Part shown: in pieces, positions 25,083-34,290 of the stretch | How positions within the stretch are numbered: the first letter of the stretch is position 1 | Layout of the letters: the number at the start of each line of letters is the position of its first letter | NCBI GenBank assembly: GCA_003223645.1 | Contig: QHVT01000032.1 | Coordinates: 1 to 48,523, forward strand | From: Acidobacteriota bacterium | GTDB lineage: Bacteria > Acidobacteriota > Thermoanaerobaculia > Gp7-AA8 | Length of the DNA: 48,523 nucleotides | Direction: 5' to 3' | The notes under the pieces: generated by a model | Databases searched by the model: none | Told to the model about the DNA's origin: nothing | Seen by the model: the letters and a program-made list of their open reading frames with translations, nothing else | Position numbers and translations under genes: made by a program

Positions 25083-25700
25083 TTCAGAGAGTCGCTTAGA
25101 AATTGGAGACTCGCAAAGTCACTCGCAAGGTCGCGATTTTCGCGAGCAGAATTTTGCGCAGACCCGCGACCCAAACGGCGAATTGTTTCGCATTTCGGCG
25201 TGAATGTTCCACGGAAAAAACGTATCACGACGCGACTCAAAAGCGGGCGCGATCGCGCGAGAGTGTGAGGTGCGGCGGGTCAGCGATGCCTATCCCTGCA
25301 GTTACACCGCGCCGTGCAAGACGTTCCCACATCCGTTGCGCCAGACCGACGCTTTTCCATCGTTCAACGATCTCTTCGACCGTCGTTGCGTCCACCGATT
25401 TCCATCGAAGACCTCATAAGACAGGGCAAGCCTTCGCGCGTGACCACCAATGCGATACAGACCTGCTTGCAATCGGACCTCTATCGCGGCTGTGGCCTCG
25501 CTTGGCCATCAACTTAACGCGGCCGTTCAACGTCGAATACGCATTTCCTGATTTCCTTTTGTCGGCCTACAATCAGCTCAGCCATCGCTTATTTCCGGAA
25601 GAATCGCTGCGATAGCCTTCCAGCATAGAACGCTCGGACCGCAAGGACACAAGCAAGGTCCGAGACGCAGTTCAGTCAATTGCCCATGGAAGGAAACGAC
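25083..25700. other. Non-coding region before the PhoD cassette
   Basis: The first 100 bases repeat, at roughly three quarters identity by eye, the stretch after tRNA-Asp copy 1 (AGACTCGCAA, CGCAAGGTCG, CAGACCCGCGACCCAAA). Beyond that no gene is supported: open frames are short and lack family signals. No integrase is found. The promoter of the next gene should lie near 25600. Confidence 0.5.
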
Positions 25701-28700
25701 ATGGAACCATTATTTCGACTCGCTTTGATGCGGCCCGCGATAGCGCAAGACCCAGCCAACCCCAGTATCCGCACCGCCCAGGATTCGCCCTTCCAGAAAG
25801 CCCTCGTGGAAGCGTCGACAGCGGGGCGCCCCAGCGAGGCGCTGCAGCGGGTCGCGCGGAGCTTCGTTGCCGGCTCCGGTTTCATCGGGGACCCCGGCAC
25901 CAATCCGCTGAGCGCCGAGTTGACGGCCCTCGCACTGACGCTCGACAACCTGGAGCGCCGGCCATCAGTGTCCCACGCGGACGTTGTGGCGGCCGTCCAG
26001 GAGCCGTTCGGCTTGGACCCGGAGACGCTGGTTCAAAACAAGACGCTGGACAGTCCGATGGCAAAGCTGCGAGACAGCCTTCTGGCGATCAAGCAGTTGC
26101 AGGAGGAGCACGGCCGCCCGATCGAGGCGCTCACCAATCAACTTCGCGATCTGGAGTTGATCGAAAGGGTGGCCCGCGACGATGCCTTCCCCGCCACCCC
26201 GGCCGAGTTGCGCCGATACCGTCGCCGGTCCCTCGTGCTGCCAACGATGGCAAACCCGGGGTCGATCCTATCGACCGCCGAGTTGGAGGAGGATCGGCGG
26301 AGGAAACTGGCGGAAGCGCAAGCCGAGCGCCGGAAGCGAGCCGAAGCTCTGTTCAACAATTACCAGGGCCTCCGAAAGGCAATCGACGAGCTGACAGGCC
26401 TGGGCGGGGACCAATTGCAGACCACGCCGCAAAAATCCCATGACGGGTTCAAGGCCCCCGAGGAACTCCATCCGATGAGCGTCGTCAGCCGTGAGACGAC
26501 GTATCGTCAGAAGCTGTCCGACCTGAACCTGAAGCAATTCCAAGCCGCACTCGACCGGGGCGGCACGGTTGACTCGCTGCGTATACAGGACTCAGCCGGC
26601 GCCAGTTCGGCGGCGGTGCTCGCGGAGAAAGTCTTGGCGGGCCGCCCACTGCTTTTAGCCGGAAGCCCGCCGTTCCATCCGACGGAGCTTCGCGAGGCCA
26701 GTTTCCTACTGAAGGCCAGCGCCGCCGAGGCCTTGTCGGAGGGGACTAGAAATCTGCTGGGAGAGCGGAACTTGGTGCTGACCGAACGTGCTCTAGACCG
26801 GATCGTCGATTCTCTACAGGTCGAGATCGGCGCGACAGGCAAGGAACTGGAGCTCGTATACGGCCAGTCGGTTCGGCGGAGCGTCAAGCGGGTCGGCGAC
26901 ACATTGGTGACCATTTCGACGCCCGTCGCCTCAGCCTGGACGAGCATCGCCATCGGGACTATGTTCCTCCCTCCGCTTCCGCCCTTGCCCCCGGAGGAGC
27001 GGATTCCCCACACCCGCGGCAAGGTGAAGCCGGCCGGCATCGCCGACCTGTTGGTGGTCAAGCAACAGCTCACCGGGTACGAGACCGTCGACGTCGCCCA
27101 CATTGAGAATGTGCTGCGCGGCGAGCTCAAGAAGCGGGACCACCGTCGTCGAGTGGTGACGGAGCAGCAGACGTTCAGAGAGAGCGAGGTCACGAACACC
27201 GAGGAGCGGGAGTTGGAGTCCACCGATCGGTTCGAGATGACGAGGGAGACGAGCGCGACCATCAAGGAAGACGCTGCGCTAAAGGCCGGCCTGACCGTGT
27301 CGGGCAAATATGGTCCGACAGTCGAGTTCTCGGCCAGCGCCGAGGGGTCCGTCTCGCGCTCGAAGGAGGAGGCGACCAAGTCGGCCGCCAAGTTCTCGCA
27401 GGAGGTCACTCAGCGGAGCGCGAGCAAGATCGTCGAGCGGGTGCTCGAACGGGCATCGCTGCGGGTCACAACCGAGGTGCTGGAGAGCAATGAGCACACG
27501 CTCGACAACTTACGTGGGGAGGACCATATCCGCGGCGTGTACCAATGGCTCGAGAAGGTTTACGAAGCCCAGATGTTCAACTACGGCTTGAGGACGATTT
27601 TCGAGTTTATGGTCCCCGAGCCGGCGGCCTTCCTGGTGGAAGTGCTGAAATCCGTTCATGCCAGCGCTGTCGAGCTCCAGAAGCCGCCCGAGTTCCCGCT
27701 GAAGCCGAACGAGGTTACTGAGGACAATAGCGGGTACTGGGTGCGAGTCTACGGCGCGACCGATGTGTCTGCGCCACCCGAGATGTACAAGACGAAGTCG
27801 CTCGACTTCAAGGCCGGGGGAGGTGACGCCGCGACGAATTACTACCATTCGGGCCAGATCGCGATCGACGATGGCTATAAGGCCGTGCACGGCTCCGTCG
27901 GGGTCGTCAACATGATGTGGAACAGCGGTTGTTTGGTGGACGTGATCTTGGGGAAGGCATTCCATCGCTTCGTCACTGTGAGCGGAGCGATCTTCTCGAC
28001 TCCCTTATCCGAGGAACGGGACTCCATCCCGTTCGCGCTCGTCACCTTTAGCGTTCCCCACATCGCCGTCGCCGTTGAGGTGAAGTGCCAGCGTACCGAC
28101 CGGGCGATCGCGAAGTGGCAGCTCGACACGCACGCCAAGCTAACCACCGCGTACAAGGCCCGCCTATCCGAGTACGAGGAGAAGTTGGCAGCGATCCAGC
28201 GGCAAGCAGGTGTCGGGATCGAGGGCAAAAACCCCGCTCTAAACCTAGAAACCATGAAGGACGAGCTGAAAAAGAACTGCATCAGTATCCTGACCGATCA
28301 GCACTACGACCTATTCAACGCCATCGATCTTGCGGGGATCAACGGGTTTCCGCAGATTGATGTACTCGAGGCGGAGGCCGAGGGGACTTACGTGCGGTTC
28401 TTCGAGCAAGCGTTCGAGTGGGAGCACATGACCTGGCTCACCTATCCCTACTTTTGGGGACGAAAAAGCCAGTGGGACGAGCGCTTGGCATTCGAGGATC
28501 CAGACCCGCTATTCAACCAGTTCCTGAAGGCGGGCTCCTGCCGCGTATCGGTGCCCGCCCGGCCGGGGTTTGAGGGGGCGATCGATCACTTCATGACGTA
28601 CGGCGAGCTATGGAACGGTGGCCCGCTCCCACCGATCTCCAGCCCGCTATACCTGCCCATCGCCGACGAGATCGCCGAGCGGCTTGACCGGCCGGGCGAC

Positions 28701-28829
28701 GAGGTGCCGCAGGGCGACCCCTGGGTCGTTCGCCTGCCGACCAATCTCGTCCGCCTGCGCGACGGCGCCAGCTTGCCCTCATGGACGAAGGATGACACTG
28801 GCGAGTGGGTCCCAAGAGCGGACGGCTGA
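25701..28829 (+). CDS. Large coiled-coil-rich protein of unknown function, partner of PhoD-like enzyme
   Basis: 1042 residues from ATG 25701, chosen for AAGGA 7 bases upstream over 25686. No signal peptide. The N-terminal 250 residues are helical (AKLRDSLLAIKQLQEEHG; DRRRKLAEAQAERRKRAE). A Pro-rich joint FLPPLPPLPPEER sits near 425. Residues 480-620 are a charged Thr/Glu-rich coil (TERELESTDRFEMTRE) with a beta-like insert VSGKYGPTVEFSASAEGS, then IRGVYQWLEKVYEAQMFNYGLRTIFEFMVPEPAAFL. The last 350 residues are mixed. I do not recognise the family. Its TGA shares bases with the ATG of the PhoD-like gene. Confidence 0.75.
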   Translation: MEPLFRLALMRPAIAQDPANPSIRTAQDSPFQKALVEASTAGRPSEALQRVARSFVAGSGFIGDPGTNPLSAELTALALTLDNLERRPSVSHADVVAAVQEPFGLDPETLVQNKTLDSPMAKLRDSLLAIKQLQEEHGRPIEALTNQLRDLELIERVARDDAFPATPAELRRYRRRSLVLPTMANPGSILSTAELEEDRRRKLAEAQAERRKRAEALFNNYQGLRKAIDELTGLGGDQLQTTPQKSHDGFKAPEELHPMSVVSRETTYRQKLSDLNLKQFQAALDRGGTVDSLRIQDSAGASSAAVLAEKVLAGRPLLLAGSPPFHPTELREASFLLKASAAEALSEGTRNLLGERNLVLTERALDRIVDSLQVEIGATGKELELVYGQSVRRSVKRVGDTLVTISTPVASAWTSIAIGTMFLPPLPPLPPEERIPHTRGKVKPAGIADLLVVKQQLTGYETVDVAHIENVLRGELKKRDHRRRVVTEQQTFRESEVTNTEERELESTDRFEMTRETSATIKEDAALKAGLTVSGKYGPTVEFSASAEGSVSRSKEEATKSAAKFSQEVTQRSASKIVERVLERASLRVTTEVLESNEHTLDNLRGEDHIRGVYQWLEKVYEAQMFNYGLRTIFEFMVPEPAAFLVEVLKSVHASAVELQKPPEFPLKPNEVTEDNSGYWVRVYGATDVSAPPEMYKTKSLDFKAGGGDAATNYYHSGQIAIDDGYKAVHGSVGVVNMMWNSGCLVDVILGKAFHRFVTVSGAIFSTPLSEERDSIPFALVTFSVPHIAVAVEVKCQRTDRAIAKWQLDTHAKLTTAYKARLSEYEEKLAAIQRQAGVGIEGKNPALNLETMKDELKKNCISILTDQHYDLFNAIDLAGINGFPQIDVLEAEAEGTYVRFFEQAFEWEHMTWLTYPYFWGRKSQWDERLAFEDPDPLFNQFLKAGSCRVSVPARPGFEGAIDHFMTYGELWNGGPLPPISSPLYLPIADEIAERLDRPGDEVPQGDPWVVRLPTNLVRLRDGASLPSWTKDDTGEWVPRADG

Positions 28830-30832
28830 TGGCCCCCGTACTCCCGCGCGTCCTAGCCGGGCCGATTCTGCGTCGAGCAGAACCGACCGGCGTCTGGATC
28901 TGGTTCGCGTTCCGCCTGGAGCCCGTGGCGTTCCATCCGAACGTCCTGCCATTTTACCCTGACGGGGATGTCTCAGCGGAGTACGGGAGCGGGAGCGGCT
29001 TTCCGCTTGCGGTCCCGACGAGTGACGACCTTCGTACGATCCACATCGCAAAGAACGTTTGGATATCGCTCCTGCGCATTAGGCCTTCAAAGGGGGACAA
29101 GTTCCCGACAGACCTCTTTCTCGGCTATACGGCTCAGCTCGCACTGAAGGGGGAGCAGACCTTCTGGCTCCACGACGAGATCCCAGATATTGCCTATCGT
29201 CCGTTCTCATTGCCGACGTTCTTTCTTTCGTCCAAGCCCCGACGAATTGCCCAAGCCTCCTGCCGGCGTCCCGGCGCAGAGGGCTATGACGCCCATCTTG
29301 CCTTTGATTCCTTCATGACCGAGACGATTTCGAAATTTGAGGAACGGCCCTATGCGCTCTTCCTCACCGGGGACCAAATCTACGCGGACGACGTTGCCGA
29401 GGCGCTGTTCGACGCCACGGCGGAACTGGCGCGGGACGTCTTCGGCTACCACGAGGAAATCTTGGCCGGGAACAAGGCCATCCGGACGGATGCCCTAACG
29501 TTCGGTAAGAAGCGAAAGGCGTTCGTGAAGTCACTGGGCTTCACCACACAGGACGGCGAGGGACATCTGCTATCCATCTCGGAGTTCGCAGCAATGTACC
29601 TGCTCGTGTGGGGGCCAGGGGTCTACAAGGCTTACAACCCGGAAGGTCGGCCTGACATCCTGAAGACGCACCAGGGTCCGAACCTCGTCGGCTTCGGACC
29701 TTCCGTCGACGCAGCACGACGGGTCCTTGCGAACATCCCGACCTACATGATGTTCGACGATCATGAGGTCACCGACGATTGGAACTTCGACGGCGATTGG
29801 GTACGCGCCACCAACAGGGACGACTCGAACCTGATCCTCTCGAACGCTCTGTTCGTCTACTGGGTCTTTCAGGCTTGGGGGAACGATCCCGACGGCCTGG
29901 AGTGGATGCGCACGTCACTCGCGAGCCAGTTGGAAGCCCGCCACATAATCCAGGGGAAGTACCATCGACTGTATTTGAAGGGCTCCAAGTGGATCCTCGG
30001 TAACCATCCCTGGTCGTACGTGGCACCGCTCACCCCGCAGACGCTAGTCGTCAACTGCCGGACGCAGCGTCAATTTCCCAATAAGGTGATCTCGGCCGGG
30101 AAACAGTTGCGTCAAGGCTTGCCGGCTGCCGTACTGGTGGGCAAGGGCGAGATTGCGCGGATCAAGCGCCTCGTCGCAGGCTTGCGTCGCGGCGAGATCC
30201 TAGTCCTAGTGGTGGCAACGCCTCTCTTCATGTTGCCATTCGTCGGACTAGCTGCAATGCTCAATGAGGCCCTGGGAGGCGTGACGAGACTCGCTGACGA
30301 TCACGAGCTGTTCGTCGACAACACTGCCGCTCGCGACTACTTCCTCGCCCAGGTGCAGACAATGCTCAAGTTCGACTCAATCGTGGCATTCGCCGGGGAC
30401 GTACACCACAGTTTCATGATGCAAGGCAAGATCGACATCATCCGCGAAGTCGGTCAAGAAGTCATCGACGTCCTGCAGATCACCAGCAGCCCTATCAAGA
30501 ACATGCACTCGGCCTTCAAGGGCGCCAAAGGATTCGCTGCCGACCTAGCCGAGGAGAGGGACTACCTGCCAATGGAGATAGACGACCTTCTCGGTTCCGG
30601 TATCACTTGGGACGTGAGCATCGACGGGCAGGGGCTCTCCATCGCCGAAGCTGAGCCGCTTTCGCTCAAAGGGAAGCTCGGACACTCGACACACATTCCC
30701 AATAACAACTTCTGCGTCGTCGATTTTCGGAGAGCGCCCGGGGCCGTCGATGTGATCTACGTCGGGATGGACGGCAAGACCGTCGCCAAGGCGAGTTGCT
30801 CGGTCGCGCTGAAACCGGCGACACTTCCGTAA
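28829..30832 (+). CDS. PhoD-like metallophosphatase
   Basis: 667 residues from ATG 28829 in a TGATG overlap with the previous stop. PhoD-family signs: opening LAGPILRRAEPTGVWIWFA, metal motifs LTGDQIYADD near 181, MMFDDHEVTDDWN near 307 and FAGDVHHSFM near 522. PhoD enzymes are Ca/Fe-dependent phosphodiesterase/phosphomonoesterases, usually exported by Tat; this one has no signal peptide and so probably acts in the cytosol. A hydrophobic stretch near 450-475 (ILVLVVATPLFMLPFVGLAA) interrupts the catalytic domain and may contact a membrane or its partner. The substrate is unknown. Confidence 0.85.
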   Translation: MAPVLPRVLAGPILRRAEPTGVWIWFAFRLEPVAFHPNVLPFYPDGDVSAEYGSGSGFPLAVPTSDDLRTIHIAKNVWISLLRIRPSKGDKFPTDLFLGYTAQLALKGEQTFWLHDEIPDIAYRPFSLPTFFLSSKPRRIAQASCRRPGAEGYDAHLAFDSFMTETISKFEERPYALFLTGDQIYADDVAEALFDATAELARDVFGYHEEILAGNKAIRTDALTFGKKRKAFVKSLGFTTQDGEGHLLSISEFAAMYLLVWGPGVYKAYNPEGRPDILKTHQGPNLVGFGPSVDAARRVLANIPTYMMFDDHEVTDDWNFDGDWVRATNRDDSNLILSNALFVYWVFQAWGNDPDGLEWMRTSLASQLEARHIIQGKYHRLYLKGSKWILGNHPWSYVAPLTPQTLVVNCRTQRQFPNKVISAGKQLRQGLPAAVLVGKGEIARIKRLVAGLRRGEILVLVVATPLFMLPFVGLAAMLNEALGGVTRLADDHELFVDNTAARDYFLAQVQTMLKFDSIVAFAGDVHHSFMMQGKIDIIREVGQEVIDVLQITSSPIKNMHSAFKGAKGFAADLAEERDYLPMEIDDLLGSGITWDVSIDGQGLSIAEAEPLSLKGKLGHSTHIPNNNFCVVDFRRAPGAVDVIYVGMDGKTVAKASCSVALKPATLP

Positions 30833-31044
30833 TCTAGTAGCAAGGATGATTCTGTCATCGTGACTTTCATACGAGTCAACCGGTCGTGTGCCGGCTGGAG
30901 TCGGCATCTCCACTCGATTTGCTACCATCCCTCCTCCGTCTCACGAATGCTGGGGCGCGCCTGCCTACGGAGCGCCGGCTTCCAGCTGGCCGGTCCGGCT
31001 GCATCCTGCCGGCGCGAGGCCTGGCCATCTGGAGCGCGCGTGCT
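30833..31044. repeat. GC-rich palindromic repeat at the right island edge
   Basis: About 30952-31040 holds GCGCCGGCTTCCAGCTGGCC and further GCCGGC blocks, the look of a dispersed palindromic element. It directly abuts the truncated tRNA-Asp at 31045, taking the place of its 5' half. No gene is supported here. Confidence 0.5.
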
Positions 31045-31104
31045 GGTTAGACCTCCGGCCTGTCACGCCGGAGGTCGCGGGTTCGAGCCCCGTCGGCCCC
31101 GCCA
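31045..31104 (+). tRNA. tRNA-Asp 3' fragment (probable att site)
   Basis: 60 bases match the 3' part of tRNA-Asp from the D-loop to CCA, identical to copy 2 from the anticodon stem onward, and followed by GCCAAAATCG as after copy 1. The acceptor 5' strand and D-stem are missing, so it cannot make a tRNA. A 3' tRNA fragment in direct orientation is the usual right end of an integrated island. Confidence 0.85.
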
Positions 31105-31121
31105 AAATCGAATCATTGCTT

Positions 31122-31146
31122 GAGCCGCTTCCGCGGCTCTTTTTGT
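31122..31146 (+). terminator. Rho-independent terminator after tRNA-Asp fragment
   Basis: GAGCCGC-TTCC-GCGGCTC followed by TTTTTG. It was probably the native terminator of the original tRNA-Asp gene. Confidence 0.75.
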
Positions 31147-31601
31147 TCTGTGCCGTCACCGCGTTCGACCTAACATCATTCAGGTGTCGTTTTCGGTGAA
31201 CGGTTAGATCAACGACCTCGCTATCGCGACATCGACTCGAACGGCGTGAGATCTCGGCGTCGCCCACGAGGCTCGAAACTCTCCGTTTACAACACGTCGA
31301 ACTGATCCCCCTCCGGTCAGCTTGCGCTTTCAGACGTTCGGAAGGTCGCCGCTCAACACTAACCCTTCACCGATCCGAAGCTGACCTCGAACACGTCGCT
31401 GATCCGCGCGGTGCATCTGGAAGACCTCAGAAATGCTGTGAAGTAGATTCTCCGACCGGTGGAGAGTCCTTCGATCCGACGACTTTCTTCGGTCACAGCA
31501 TCCCTCTTCGTGGCGATGCGCAAGAGGCGACCAAACGTACGCATTCTCCTCCACGAAGAACTTCGGCTCTCTTGTCATCTGTCAAGTAACTTAAAGGCGT
31601 C
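31147..31601. other. Non-coding stretch
   Basis: No gene or RNA is supported. Frames on either strand are short with unnatural composition. It may hold decayed island DNA and the promoter of the gene at 31602. Confidence 0.4.
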
Positions 31602-31982
31602 ATGTCACACCGGACTCCGGGTCGCAACCCACGGATCATCGCGCTCGCGAAAGCGATGAATCAACGGCGGATGGAGTTCAAGGAGCAGTACCAAAACGAA
31701 GTGTTCAAGCGCGACGGAGCGGTATCGCGGATTCTGGAGAATGATCCGGACTACAAACCGCATCGTCCGCGAAAAAGGAACAAGAAGCGAAATCCGGTAC
31801 TGAACCCCGGAGTGTTTACCGTGAAGGACATCGCCGACCGGCTGCACACGACGGTCGGCTCGCTCCTCGGCGAAAAAGAATTCGAGATCACGATCGACGA
31901 TCGCCGACGGATGCTCGAGTTCATCAAGTTCCTCTCGCAGCGCTTCGCGCTCGACGATCCGGACGTCGGCGGCGAAACGTAG
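31602..31982 (+). CDS. Small HTH-like DNA-binding protein
   Basis: 126 residues, basic N-terminal half (RRMEFKEQYQNEVF; KPHRPRKRNKKRN) and a helix-turn-helix-like C-terminal half: FTVKDIADRLHTTVGSLLGEKEFEITIDDRRRMLEFIKFL, similar to XRE-type domains where (V)..IA..L..(T/S)...LL. is the recognition unit. AAGG lies 4 bases before the ATG. It sits just outside the right island edge and could be a regulator of island or host genes (inference). Confidence 0.6.
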   Translation: MSHRTPGRNPRIIALAKAMNQRRMEFKEQYQNEVFKRDGAVSRILENDPDYKPHRPRKRNKKRNPVLNPGVFTVKDIADRLHTTVGSLLGEKEFEITIDDRRRMLEFIKFLSQRFALDDPDVGGET

Positions 31983-32015
31983 CGGTCACTCAGTGGTCTG
32001 CAACGCCTGAGAGTC

Positions 32016-32091
32016 TGGCGGGCGTACGAGGATTCGAACCCCGATGACTCGTTCTGGAGACGAGCGTCCTGAACCGTTGAACGATACGCCC
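32016..32091 (-). tRNA. tRNA-Trp (CCA)
   Basis: 76 nt with encoded CCA on the minus strand. Acceptor GGGCGTA/TACGCCC, D-arm GTTC/GGAC, anticodon stem CTCGT/ACGAG with loop CTCCAGA (anticodon CCA), T-arm CGGGG/CCTCG. The body looks more like a Gln/Glu-type tRNA than the usual bacterial tRNA-Trp. Confidence 0.85.
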
Positions 32092-32094
32092 GGG

Positions 32095-32172
32095 TGGAGC
32101 ACCGGGTCGGACTCGAACCGACTAAGAGAGAGTTTGCAACTCACCGCCTCGTGCCACTTCGGCATCCGGTGC
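32095..32172 (-). tRNA. tRNA-Cys (GCA)
   Basis: 78 nt with encoded CCA on the minus strand, 3 bases upstream of tRNA-Trp. Acceptor GCACCGG/CCGGTGC, D-arm GCC/GGC, anticodon loop TTGCAAA (GCA), T-arm GTCGG/CCGAC. The anticodon stem GTGAG/CTCTC has a T-T mismatch. Confidence 0.85.
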
Positions 32173-32187
32173 ATTTTTCAAAGAAAT

Positions 32188-32216
32188 AAAAAAGCGGCCT
32201 CGCGGGCCGCTTTTTT
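32188..32216 (-). terminator. Bidirectional terminator after macB
   Basis: AAAAAAGCGGCC-TCGCG-GGCCGCTTTTTT. It lies between the end of the MacAB operon and the tRNA pair and would stop read-through in either direction. Confidence 0.85.
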
Positions 32217-32331
32217 CAGCGCTTCTGTGCACCTCTCGCCCGCGTTACGGCGCACCCCTGCTGAGCAGCCACGAGGTACAAGCGAACCAGTGCAGCGCGT
32301 TCATCGCGTGCGATTCTATCATTCAACCGCC

Positions 32332-34290
32332 TTACTCGTACCGCAACGCCTGAATCGGGTTCAACGCTGCCGCTTTGCGCGCAGGGTAATAGCCGAAGAA
32401 CACACCCACCGCACCGGAGAAGCCGACGGCGACGATCATCATCAGCGGCGAGATCACGGTCTCCCATCCCGTGAAGTGGCCGAGGATCTTCGCGCTGGCG
32501 AATCCGAGGACGAGGCCGACGAGACCGCCTAACATTCCCATGACGATGCTCTCGACGAGGAACTGCGTGAGCACGTCCGAGCCGCGCGCGCCGATGGCCA
32601 TGCGGATGCCGATCTCGCGCGTTCGCTCCGTCACGGACACGAGCATGATGTTCATGATGCCGATGCCGCCGACGAGAAGGGAGATCGATGCGATCGCCGC
32701 AAGGAGCAGCGTCATTACGCGCGTCGAGCTTTCCGCCGCCGATGCGAGATCGGACTGATTGCGCACGGTGAAGTCCTCCGCGCCGGCTTCGACGCGGTGC
32801 GACTCGCGCAGCAGCGTGCGGATCTCTTCCTGCGCCGCCGGAATGTCGCTCTCGTTCGCGGTGCTCGCGAGAATCTGCGGGATGAATGAACGTCCCGACA
32901 GCGTCTGCAGCGCGGTCGTGTACGGCATCAGCACCACGTCGTCGGAGTCATTGCCGCTCGCGGTCTGCCCTTTCGGCGCGAGCACGCCCGCAACTTTGAA
33001 GATGGAGTTGCGGATCTGGATCTCCGCGCCGGTCGGATCTTCGCCGGGAAAAAGATTCTGCGCGACGGTGTTGCCGAGGAGCACGACTCTGCGATTCGCC
33101 TGCACGTCGTCGCCGGTGAAGAAATCGCCGCTCGACGTCTTCCAGTCGCGAATCGTCTGGTAACCAGTGTCGACACCGTTGATCACCGTCCGCCAGTTGC
33201 CCGCACCGCCGATCACGGACGTGCGGCTCACGACCACCGGCGACACGGCCGTCACGTACTGCGAGTCGCTGTGGATCTTCTCGACGTCGGCGAGACTGAG
33301 ATTCGGAAAAGCCTGCGCGCCCTGGCTCACGCCGCCCTGCTGCGCGGCGCCGGGCGTGACGACGATCATGTTCGTGCCGAGGCTGTTGATCTGCTGGCGG
33401 ATGCGCGAGCGTGCGCCGCTGCCGACGCCGACCATTACCAGCACCGCGGCGACGCCGATGATGATGCCGAGCATCGTCAGCGCGGCGCGCATCTTGTTTT
33501 TCTCGATGCTCTGCGTCGCGAGCTTCACGAGCGTCCTGGATTTCATGCGACCTCCTTCTCCTCGAAGTGCTCGAGGTCGAACGCCGCGGAGCGGCGATTC
33601 TTCACCGGCTCGTCGGCGGATGCGGCCGTCGCGCACTTCGACGATTCGCTTCGTGTACGACGCGATGTCGCGTTCGTGCGTGACGAGGATGATCGTGATG
33701 CCCTGCTCGTTCAGCTCCTGGAAGAGCGCCATCACTTCCATCGACGTGCGCGTATCGAGATTGCCGGTCGGCTCGTCGGCGAGAATGAGCGCCGGCCCGG
33801 TGACGAGCGCGCGCGCGATCGCGACGCGCTGCTGCTGTCCGCCCGACAACTCGCTCGGCTGATGCTCGAGACGATCGCCGAGGCCGACGCGCTGCAGCGC
33901 GGCTGTCGCGAGTGCGTGCGTGTCGCGCTTCTTTGCGTTCGCGCCGCGGCGGTCGTACAGCATCGGCAATTCGACGTTCTCCAGCGCCGTCGTTCGCGGC
34001 AGAAGATTGAATCCCTGAAACACGAATCCGATCTTCTGATTGCGGATGTCCGCGAGCTGGTTACGATCGAGTCCTTCGACGTTGATGCCATCGATGGCGT
34101 AGGCGCCGGACGTCGGCGTGTCGAGACAGCCGAGGAGATTCATGAGCGTCGACTTTCCCGAGCCGGATGCGCCCATGATCGCAACGAACTCCCCTTTCTC
34201 GACGGCGAGATCAATTCCGCGCAACGCGTGCACTTCGGTCGTGCCGCTCACGTATGTCTTCACGAGTTGTTTCGTGTCGATGACGTTCAT
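32332..34290 (-). CDS. macB: MacB-like ABC exporter, ATPase and permease in one frame
   Basis: 652 residues, near the 648 of E. coli MacB. ATPase: Walker [10 protein letters not shown] near 41, Q-loop VFQGFN, signature LSGGQQQR, Walker [13 protein letters not shown], switch His THERD. Permease: first helix [18 protein letters not shown], a large periplasmic part, then three helices ending [19 protein letters not shown]. MacB works with MacA and a TolC-like channel to export macrolides or peptides. The joint at residues 225-247 (Arg/Gly-rich) looks like an out-of-frame read of a natural ATPase tail; ATG 33546 has a strong AAGGAGG site. It may be two genes fused by a frameshift. Its start overlaps the MacA stop (TGATG). 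Confidence 0.85.
   Translation of the reverse strand: MNVIDTKQLVKTYVSGTTEVHALRGIDLAVEKGEFVAIMGASGSGKSTLMNLLGCLDTPTSGAYAIDGINVEGLDRNQLADIRNQKIGFVFQGFNLLPRTTALENVELPMLYDRRGANAKKRDTHALATAALQRVGLGDRLEHQPSELSGGQQQRVAIARALVTGPALILADEPTGNLDTRTSMEVMALFQELNEQGITIILVTHERDIASYTKRIVEVRDGRIRRRAGEESPLRGVRPRALRGEGGRMKSRTLVKLATQSIEKNKMRAALTMLGIIIGVAAVLVMVGVGSGARSRIRQQINSLGTNMIVVTPGAAQQGGVSQGAQAFPNLSLADVEKIHSDSQYVTAVSPVVVSRTSVIGGAGNWRTVINGVDTGYQTIRDWKTSSGDFFTGDDVQANRRVVLLGNTVAQNLFPGEDPTGAEIQIRNSIFKVAGVLAPKGQTASGNDSDDVVLMPYTTALQTLSGRSFIPQILASTANESDIPAAQEEIRTLLRESHRVEAGAEDFTVRNQSDLASAAESSTRVMTLLLAAIASISLLVGGIGIMNIMLVSVTERTREIGIRMAIGARGSDVLTQFLVESIVMGMLGGLVGLVLGFASAKILGHFTGWETVISPLMMIVAVGFSGAVGVFFGYYPARKAAALNPIQALRYE
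33544..33566 (-). promoter_or_regulatory. Internal ribosome site and start for the permease half
   Basis: GAGGAGAAGGAGGTCGC stands directly before ATG 33546-33544, which begins the permease with [12 protein letters not shown]. In the alternative frame a TGA overlaps this ATG (ATGA). This is the arrangement of two separate coupled genes. Confidence 0.7.

Noticed and set aside
25103-25615. 170-codon plus-strand frame before the PhoD cassette as an integrase remnant
   Set aside because: No tyrosine-recombinase motif (R..HxxR..Y) in any frame; kept as non-coding.
31330-31578. 82-codon minus-strand frame between island and HTH gene
   Set aside because: No ribosome site, no recognised motif, odd composition.
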